Source of the DNA: Planctomycetota bacterium
GTDB lineage: Bacteria > Planctomycetota > Phycisphaerae > UBA1845
Direction: 5' to 3'
Assembly (NCBI GenBank): GCA_022566435.1
Contig: JADFIX010000352.1
Span: forward strand, 1 to 5,399
DNA: 5,399 nt
Below, piece by piece: positions 1 through 5,399 of this stretch. Within the stretch, counting starts at the first letter, position 1. Every line of letters starts with the position of its first letter. Made by a program: the position numbers and the translations under genes. Under the pieces are notes generated by a model. That model saw nothing but the letters and a program-made list of their open reading frames with translations, was not told the origin of the DNA and made no database searches.

Positions 1-1311
<1,311 letters not shown>

Positions 1312-1480
1312 ACACACCACCACAAATCGCCAGCGAATGAGTGAATGCGATCGGCAAGCGCCCCCTCGATTGCGAGTCGTGCTCGTATGGCTGGCGAAAC
1401 TCCTTGAACACGAGAGAGTCAGCGAGACCCTTCCCAAAAAGATGTCCACGATGCGAGGAAGCCGCTGGTTCTCTATATAG
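1312..1480. other. Intergenic gap between permease and sigma-factor unit
   Basis: This 169-base spacer separates the permease from the regulatory unit, so it is the likeliest place for that unit's promoter. I see no convincing -35/-10 pair. TATATA at 1474-1479 abuts the sigma-factor ATG, and no TTGACA-like box lies at the right distance upstream. A weak 7-bp stem (1347-1353 with 1367-1373, one G-U pair) lacks a following T run, so it is not a clear intrinsic terminator for the permease gene. A 47-codon frame (1337-1480) lies here but shows no recognisable protein features and no ribosome binding site. Confidence 0.5.
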
Positions 1481-2020
1481 ATGAATAATTCAGACGCCAA
1501 GCGAGATCACGTGTTGAAAGCGGCGCTGCAGTACCGCTCCGAACTGATCGCGTATGCGCGCTCGTTGCTTGGCGACTACGCCGCCGCGGAAGACGCCGTG
1601 CAGGAGGCCATGCTCGTTGTGGTGAAAAAGTTCGACCAGTTTCAGGAAGGCACCTCGATGCCGGCCTGGTGCCGCTCGATCGTGCGCCTCGAAGTGTTGC
1701 GGATGAAACAGAAGCGCCAGCGGGAGCGAACTTTGGCCGAGCGGCTGCTGGACGACGCCATCGACGCGGCGTTTGACGAATTCCAGACGGCGCGGCGCCG
1801 CGATGATGAGGAGCCTTGGCGAGAGGCTTTAGATCATTGTCTTCGCGGCGTGCCGGAGCAAGGACAAGGTGTGCTGAAGGCGAGGTTCGTAGATGAACTG
1901 AGTTACCAGCAAATCGGTGAGCGTGTCGGAATGACCATCGAAGCCGTGCGCAAGGCGCTCTTTCGGCTCAAAAAACAAGTGCGCTACTGCGTAGAAACCA
2001 GCCTGAGGGCGGCTCAATGA
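1481..2020 (+). CDS. ECF-type sigma-70 family RNA polymerase sigma factor
   Basis: This is a 179-residue alternative sigma factor that would direct RNA polymerase to a limited set of promoters. Region 2 spans about residues 18-83, with the core polymerase-binding and -10 contact stretch AEDAVQEAMLVVVKKFDQF at 36-54 followed by PAWCRSIVRLEVLR. A charged linker follows. Region 4 covers about 122-172 and contains the -35-binding helix-turn-helix (LSYQQIGERVGMTIEAVRKA, then LFRLKKQVR). No region 1 or 3 is present, as expected for ECF factors. The length and the C-terminal 'L..CV...L' pattern fit the Rhodopirellula/Verrucomicrobium sigma family (TIGR02989-like); that assignment is from memory of the family. 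An in-frame TAG directly precedes the ATG, so the start cannot lie upstream. No Shine-Dalgarno is visible at this ATG, and GTG at 1511 is a possible alternative. The stop overlaps the next start (ATGA), implying co-translation with the FecR-like partner. Confidence 0.93.
   Translation: MNNSDAKRDHVLKAALQYRSELIAYARSLLGDYAAAEDAVQEAMLVVVKKFDQFQEGTSMPAWCRSIVRLEVLRMKQKRQRERTLAERLLDDAIDAAFDEFQTARRRDDEEPWREALDHCLRGVPEQGQGVLKARFVDELSYQQIGERVGMTIEAVRKALFRLKKQVRYCVETSLRAAQ
2005..2009 (+). promoter_or_regulatory. Ribosome binding site for the FecR-domain gene
   Basis: GAGGG lies seven bases before the ATG at 2017, inside the end of the sigma-factor gene. It supports this start and suggests translational coupling across the ATGA overlap. 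Confidence 0.65.
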
Positions 2021-3471
2021 ACGAAAAACACGACCTAGAAGAACTGATGGACCGCCAGCTTCGCGGCGAGCTGGACGAATCGGAAACAGAGCGACTCGCG
2101 GAATTGCTCGACAGCGATCCCACGGCGCGGAGAGAGTTTGTCGAGCACGCGCAGTGGGACACACGGTTTGCCGAGGTGTTGCGCGAGAAAGACGTCGAGG
2201 AGTGTGCGGACGCCATGTTCGCAGAGCGAACAGCGACGAAACACGAACGCCCTCCAAGAATCACGTTACCGCGGCTGCTGCTGGCCGTGTCGGCAGTGGT
2301 GATCGTCACGCTCTCGGTCGGTCTGTTGTACCAGCAATCCAGCGCCAACCGCCGCATCGCAGAGATTACGAAGGTCAATCAGCGCCCGATGGCTGAGCCT
2401 CCTATCGCAAAAATCACCGGGTTAAGCGGAACGCTGATTTGGACGGGCGACCGTGGGCGCATCGTGCGAGACGTCACGGTCGGAACGAAGCTGCCCGGCG
2501 GCACGATCGAAGGGATGGCTCCCGACTCCTGGTTCGAGCTGGAATTCAACGACGGTTCGACCGTCATGATTTCCGGCACTACCATGCTCACGTTTGCCGA
2601 TGCCGGCCAGAAGGAGCTGAGGCTCAGAGAGGGCATCTTCTCCGCGAACGTTGTCCCACAACCTGAAGGCAAACCAATGCTGATCCACACGCGTTCCGCG
2701 CTGCTGAAAGTTTTGGGAACGCAGTTCGGCGTCGAAGCGAATCTTACTTCGACTGTGTTGAATGTAAGCGAGGGCAAAGTTCGTGTCAGGAGACTCAGTG
2801 ATGGCAGCGAGGTGGATGTCCCGGCAAAGCATCAGGTTGTCGTGGAAGACGATCGCGACCTGACACCAGAACTTGTGCCGGACTCGGTGCATCATTGGAA
2901 GAGCCGCTTGCATCGCGGCCCTGGAGGTTATGGAAAGTGGTTGCCCGCAACCGCGCAGCAGAGTGGTTCTCAAAAGGCAACCCCATTCGTGCCGTCAAAG
3001 TACCCCAAGGTCACGCTCTACCTGTTAAGCATTCCCGTTTCCCGTTCTGACAGTTCGCCGGTCGTCGTCCAGCCCGATTCACAGTTCGTTGTTCGCGGCC
3101 GACTCAATAAGCGGGCCAGAGTCCATTTCGGTATTGGAGTGCGGCACGTCAATGGCGAATTCGCTGGCAAGTTCCGCGGTGACCTCGGCGATCGGCAACC
3201 CATTTCAGAGTTGGACAGCGAAGGTCATTTTGAGGCGGTTTACCGACTTGGAGATTTCACCCTCGATCCGTGCGTACGGGATCGGAAAGACAAACTAGCT
3301 GGCAAACCTGAGGGGCTGGTGCTCAACGCTGTCTGGGCCTTCACGCACACCGGCGGTCCATCCGGACTGGAGGTCACCGAAGTCGAGCTGATACCGCCTG
3401 TCCGACATGCGCCACAGCATGACGCCGATGGAGGCAACTCCAAGCACAAAGATACGGAGGGCAAGCGATGA
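2017..3471 (+). CDS. FecR-domain membrane protein, putative anti-sigma regulator, with extra C-terminal domain
   Basis: This 484-residue single-pass membrane protein is the likely partner of the sigma factor encoded just upstream. Residues 1-60 are an acidic, helical cytoplasmic segment (LEELMDRQLRGELDESETER...) of the kind found at the N-terminus of planctomycete FecR proteins, where it is presumed to bind the sigma factor. One membrane helix lies at about 84-104 (LPRLLLAVSAVVIVTLSVGL). The FecR domain spans about 145-278, with the typical 'LREGIFSANV', 'IHTRSALLKVLGTQFGVE' and 'VLNVSEGKVRV' segments, and would lie in the periplasm or outside face. Residues about 330-462 form a further beta-rich module ending in LEVTEVELIPP. 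It resembles a carbohydrate-binding-like beta-sandwich in outline only, and I cannot name it. A basic, hydrophilic tail follows. Known FecR proteins relay a surface signal to an ECF sigma factor; that role here is inferred from gene order and domains. Both ends overlap neighbours by 4 bases. Confidence 0.9.
   Translation: MNEKHDLEELMDRQLRGELDESETERLAELLDSDPTARREFVEHAQWDTRFAEVLREKDVEECADAMFAERTATKHERPPRITLPRLLLAVSAVVIVTLSVGLLYQQSSANRRIAEITKVNQRPMAEPPIAKITGLSGTLIWTGDRGRIVRDVTVGTKLPGGTIEGMAPDSWFELEFNDGSTVMISGTTMLTFADAGQKELRLREGIFSANVVPQPEGKPMLIHTRSALLKVLGTQFGVEANLTSTVLNVSEGKVRVRRLSDGSEVDVPAKHQVVVEDDRDLTPELVPDSVHHWKSRLHRGPGGYGKWLPATAQQSGSQKATPFVPSKYPKVTLYLLSIPVSRSDSSPVVVQPDSQFVVRGRLNKRARVHFGIGVRHVNGEFAGKFRGDLGDRQPISELDSEGHFEAVYRLGDFTLDPCVRDRKDKLAGKPEGLVLNAVWAFTHTGGPSGLEVTEVELIPPVRHAPQHDADGGNSKHKDTEGKR
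3456..3460 (+). promoter_or_regulatory. Ribosome binding site for the beta-propeller gene
   Basis: GGAGG, a near-perfect Shine-Dalgarno core, lies seven bases before the ATG at 3468 and within the last codons of the FecR-domain gene. It selects the first ATG over the in-frame ATG three codons later (3477). Confidence 0.75.
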
Positions 3472-4442
3472 AGAACATGAATGCCTTGATAGTCTGCATG
3501 ACGACCGCCTTGCTCGCCATCAGTAGCGCCGGTTCGGCGGATGAGAGCGGGCAAGCTGTTGTGAAAAGCACAAGCTACCGGGGATCCTATTACAAGAACG
3601 GTGAAATCCACGTCAACACGTATGGTCAGTTCGAGGGAAAGCCGCTCACTAGCGGACACCACGACTTCAAGCCGTCCTGGTCGAAGACAGGCGACAAGCT
3701 GGTGTTTTTTCGGAGATTAAAGAACGATCCCGACGTATCGAAATGGAAGACTGCAATCCACATCATCAACGTGGACGGATCCGGCCTACACCAACTGACC
3801 GATGGCACTCACACTGATTTCAATCAGACCTGGACACGCGACGGGTCAAACACGCCTATTTGGAATCGGAAGAATCCGAAGACCGGTGGTTACGTCGTCA
3901 TGGCGAGCAAGATTGGTGCGATGCCCGGCGAGGAAGTCGCTCTCACGGACAAAGGACATCACACCTGGGCCTACACTTGCCTGACCGATGGCCGAATCCT
4001 GGTGCGTTCGAATCCCTCGGGGCGCCGCATGGGGTACTATCTGATGACGCCGAACGCCAACGGAACGCCGCAGTATGAACGCATCGAGTGCGACCTGGCA
4101 AAGCGAGGTGTTCTCGATCGAGTCAGCATCTCACCGGGCGAAACCAAAGTTTGTTTCGAGTTTCAGCTGGGATTCAAGCGACGGGTTCCAGGGCGAGTCC
4201 TGTACGTCGCGGATTTCGATGCCAAGCAACGCTCCATCACAAACGCAAAACCGTTTGCGAATGAGGGCGGGAATCCAATCTGGTTTGCTTACCCGCGTTG
4301 GTCCCAAGACGAGTCTGCGATTGTTTACCACGCTGGCGGGAAGCTCTTTCTCTACAAGTTGTCAGACGGTTCGACTCAAAAGGTCTCGACCAACGACAGC
4401 GCTGACTACCGTTATCCCCACATGGAGAAAGCCCCGAAATAG
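3468..4442 (+). CDS. Secreted TolB-like (PD40) beta-propeller protein
   Basis: This 324-residue protein begins with a Sec signal peptide: a basic start, hydrophobic core LIVCMTTALLAISSAG and probable cleavage after SAGSA (residue 24). The rest is built from TolB/WD40-like beta-propeller blades. The clearest are at about 68-111 (FKPSWSKTGDKLVFF ... IHIINVDGSGLHQLTDG), 116-161, 165-200 (HTWAYTCLTDGRILVRSN), 214-255 (DRVSISPGETKVCFEF ... VLYVADF) and 273-308 (YPRWSQDESAIVYH ... LFLYKLSDGSTQKVS). Five are visible and a sixth may be formed by strands near residues 35-60. No enzyme motif is evident. Such propellers usually bind ligands or proteins; some lyase families also have this fold, so an enzymatic role cannot be excluded. 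It overlaps the FecR-domain gene by 4 bases and is followed after 9 bases by a sulfatase, which suggests a periplasmic or surface role in the same pathway, perhaps as signal sensor or substrate-binding partner (inference). Confidence 0.88.
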   Translation: MKNMNALIVCMTTALLAISSAGSADESGQAVVKSTSYRGSYYKNGEIHVNTYGQFEGKPLTSGHHDFKPSWSKTGDKLVFFRRLKNDPDVSKWKTAIHIINVDGSGLHQLTDGTHTDFNQTWTRDGSNTPIWNRKNPKTGGYVVMASKIGAMPGEEVALTDKGHHTWAYTCLTDGRILVRSNPSGRRMGYYLMTPNANGTPQYERIECDLAKRGVLDRVSISPGETKVCFEFQLGFKRRVPGRVLYVADFDAKQRSITNAKPFANEGGNPIWFAYPRWSQDESAIVYHAGGKLFLYKLSDGSTQKVSTNDSADYRYPHMEKAPK

Positions 4443-4446
4443 GAAG
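4441..4446 (+). promoter_or_regulatory. Ribosome binding site for the sulfatase gene
   Basis: AGGAAG overlaps the last two bases of the propeller gene's stop codon and sits five bases before the ATG at 4452. With the signal peptide that follows, it supports this start despite the long linker before the catalytic domain. Confidence 0.65.
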
Positions 4447-4451
4447 CAAAG

Positions 4452-5393
4452 ATGGACTACCGCATATTTCTCCTTTTCTCTCTTGCGCTCGCCCAAAATG
4501 TCGCGGGGCAAGAGCGAGCCACAATCCGATCCCAGAGTCGGCAAGCAATCCAACGATCCGCGACGGGCCCACGCGCCGTCTTTCCCGCAAACCCGGATGT
4601 GGTTCCCGAGAAGCGGGCGGTGCTCAGTCGCGTGCCGGTGGTGACGGGGCGGGAGAAGCGACCGCCAAACATTGTTCTGATCTTTGCCGACGATCTCGGC
4701 TACGCGGACACAGGTATCTACGGGTCGGCCGACATTCCCACTCCCAACATTGACGCGATCGGCAAACAGGGGGTGAAGTTTACCAACGCCTATGTTACAG
4801 CCGCGTCATGCAGTCCCTCGCGCGCCGGGTTGATGACTGGCCGCTACCAACAGCGTTTCGGTTTTGAATTCAACACATCCGGCGGCGCCGTCACGCATCG
4901 TGAACATCGCGGTCTCGATCCGAGAGCAATCGCCATCGCCGACGTACTTAAGAAGGCAGGGTATGTCACGGGAATGTTCGGCAAGTGGCACTTGGGAACG
5001 CAGCCACAGTTTCATCCGCAGGCTCGCGGCTTCGATGAGTTCTACGGGTTTTTGGCGGGAGCACACTCGTTTCTTCCCGTGAAACGTCCCGAGCAGGTCT
5101 TTAGCACGGTGATGCGCAGCAACGAACCGCTAAAAGAGTCCGAATACCTGACCGATGCGATCGCTCGCCTGCGCAGTGTTGATCGACCCAGTGTTGATCG
5201 ACACGGTGTTGATCGACACAGTGTTGATCGACACGGTGGCGAGGCGGTCGTATTGGACGGGCTCTGGGGGGCTTCGCGCGCGCGAGGCTCTAGGCCCCCA
5301 CTTTTTATATGTGTATCTCTAGTGGGGGGTTTGAAAGATGAAATTACTGAAGCAAGCCCATCCGGGCGCTGCCCGCACCTCATAGCACCTTGA
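4452..5393 (+). CDS. Secreted Cys-type sulfatase, C-terminal half lost or displaced
   Basis: The first ~239 codons encode the N-terminal part of a sulfatase, an enzyme hydrolysing sulfate esters, in this setting probably on polysaccharides. A short signal peptide (residues 1-20, core FLLFSLALA) is followed by an unusually long ~50-residue basic linker. The catalytic domain then begins at PPNIVLIFADDLGYAD, with the metal-binding pair D80-D81. The formylglycine site is CSPSR at 120-124 (Cys120 would need a formylglycine-generating enzyme), followed by the conserved LMTGRY. GKWHLG at 177-182 supplies active-site Lys178 and His180, and RGFDEFYGF follows. Homology stops after EYLTDAIAR (residue 239). 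The remaining 74 residues translate a tandem DNA repeat (VDRH units) and structured DNA with no sulfatase resemblance. The second metal-binding motif and the rest of the domain (families usually run 450 residues or more) are missing, so the product is probably inactive unless the rest lies beyond the window. The stop at 5391-5393 looks accidental. Confidence 0.85.
   Translation: MDYRIFLLFSLALAQNVAGQERATIRSQSRQAIQRSATGPRAVFPANPDVVPEKRAVLSRVPVVTGREKRPPNIVLIFADDLGYADTGIYGSADIPTPNIDAIGKQGVKFTNAYVTAASCSPSRAGLMTGRYQQRFGFEFNTSGGAVTHREHRGLDPRAIAIADVLKKAGYVTGMFGKWHLGTQPQFHPQARGFDEFYGFLAGAHSFLPVKRPEQVFSTVMRSNEPLKESEYLTDAIARLRSVDRPSVDRHGVDRHSVDRHGGEAVVLDGLWGASRARGSRPPLFICVSLVGGLKDEITEASPSGRCPHLIAP
5175..5234 (+). 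repeat. Four tandem copies of a 15-base near-palindromic unit
   Basis: The units are 5175-5189, 5190-5204, 5205-5219 and 5220-5234, with consensus (A/G)GTGTTGATCGACAC. Unit 1 differs near its end (ACCC rather than ACAC), and the first base alternates A, A, G, A. A degenerate fifth start (GGTG) follows at 5235-5238. The core GTGTTGATCGACAC is an inverted repeat centred on GATC, with only the two bases flanking GATC unmatched, so each unit could fold as a small hairpin or be read by a dimeric DNA-binding protein. Because 15 is a multiple of three, the array keeps the sulfatase frame open and encodes repeated (S/G)VDR(H/P). There are no spacers between units, so it is not a CRISPR array. Confidence 0.95.
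5266..5299 (+). repeat. Hairpin A: G-run/C-run inverted repeat enclosing a (CG)n palindrome
   Basis: GGGGGC at 5267-5272 can pair with GCCCCC at 5294-5299. Between them lies TCGCGCGCGCGA (5274-5285), a perfect 12-base palindrome of alternating CG steps. It can fold on itself and is the kind of sequence able to adopt Z-DNA. No T run follows the structure, so it is not a standard intrinsic terminator. Confidence 0.7.
5295..5328 (+). repeat. Hairpin B: CCCCCAC/GTGGGGG inverted repeat with AT-rich loop
   Basis: CCCCCAC at 5295-5301 is exactly complementary to GTGGGGG at 5322-5328, with a 20-base AT-rich loop (TTTTTATATGTGTATCTCTA). It shares its C run with hairpin A, so the two structures cannot form together. 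The 3' side is followed by G and TTT only, which is weak for a terminator. Confidence 0.75.
5356..5375 (+). repeat. Small competing GC hairpins near the right edge
   Basis: CGGGC (5363-5367) pairs with GCCCG (5371-5375) across a three-base loop. The same GGGC (5364-5367) can instead pair with GCCC at 5356-5359 across ATCC. This is a smaller version of the alternative pairing seen at 5266-5328. Such short GC-rich stems can arise by chance. Confidence 0.45.
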
Positions 5394-5399
5394 TCCACT

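Noticed and set aside
1474..1479. TATATA as the -10 box of the sigma-factor promoter
   Set aside because: Transcription would begin about seven bases downstream, after the ATG at 1481, and no -35-like element lies at the right spacing. It could only work if translation began at GTG 1511.
1337..1480. Small gene of 47 codons between permease and sigma factor
   Set aside because: There is no Shine-Dalgarno, the composition is Arg-rich and featureless, and it occupies the expected promoter region.
2422..2973. Open frame of 183 codons on the - strand opposite the FecR-domain gene
   Set aside because: The + strand has clear FecR motifs here; the antisense translation shows no domain or signal.
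4075..4644. Open frame of 189 codons on the + strand spanning the propeller/sulfatase junction
   Set aside because: It overlaps two genes with clear domains in other frames and has Ser/Arg-rich low-information translation, so it is a frame shadow.
5175..5234. CRISPR array
   Set aside because: The repeats are only 15 bases and directly adjacent, with no spacers and no cas genes.
5295..5335. Intrinsic terminator at CCCCCAC/GTGGGGG
   Set aside because: The stem is strong, but the loop is 20 bases and only three T residues follow, so termination is not supported.
5338..5385. Fifteen-codon frame beginning MKLLKQAHPG
   Set aside because: It is too short, has no recognisable features, and overlaps GC hairpins; at most it might be a leader peptide, with nothing to support that.
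5042..5398. Open frame of 118 codons on the - strand with repeated CRST units
   Set aside because: The repetition comes only from the 15-base DNA array; its left half is antisense to conserved sulfatase coding sequence.

Overview
The window is GC-rich, densely coded bacterial DNA, and every gene lies on the + strand. The gene content points to the Planctomycetes/Verrucomicrobia/Lentisphaerae group. The evidence is an ECF sigma factor resembling the Rhodopirellula/Verrucomicrobium-type family, overlapped by a membrane FecR-type anti-sigma-like protein with a large extra C-terminal domain, and then a secreted Cys-type sulfatase. This placement is inferred from gene content only; no rRNA or other phylogenetic marker is present.

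Layout: (1) Bases 1-1311 hold the 3' part of a MacB/FtsX-type ABC transporter permease, open at the left edge. (2) A 169-base gap (1312-1480) carries no convincing gene or terminator and presumably holds the promoter of the next unit. (3) Bases 1481-4442 hold three tightly packed genes: sigma factor, FecR-domain protein and a secreted beta-propeller protein. Each junction is a 4-base ATGA overlap preceded by a good Shine-Dalgarno sequence. (4) Nine bases later, also with a Shine-Dalgarno sequence, comes a secreted sulfatase (from 4452). It has an intact N-terminal catalytic half (metal-binding DD, CSPSR formylglycine site, GKWHLG) but stops resembling a sulfatase near base 5169. (5) Bases 5175-5399 hold four tandem copies of a 15-base, nearly palindromic unit, then a strongly structured segment with competing hairpins, a (CG)n palindrome and an AT-rich patch. 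The sulfatase frame runs through this to a chance stop at 5393.

Working model (inference): the sigma factor and FecR protein form a membrane-spanning regulatory pair co-expressed with secreted proteins for sulfated polysaccharide use, the propeller and the sulfatase. The permease upstream is probably a separate unit. The most unusual part is the right end, where a repeat/hairpin block replaces the second half of the sulfatase. It could be a small insertion element, a minisatellite-driven disruption, or an assembly artefact at a repeat. I cannot distinguish these from the window alone.
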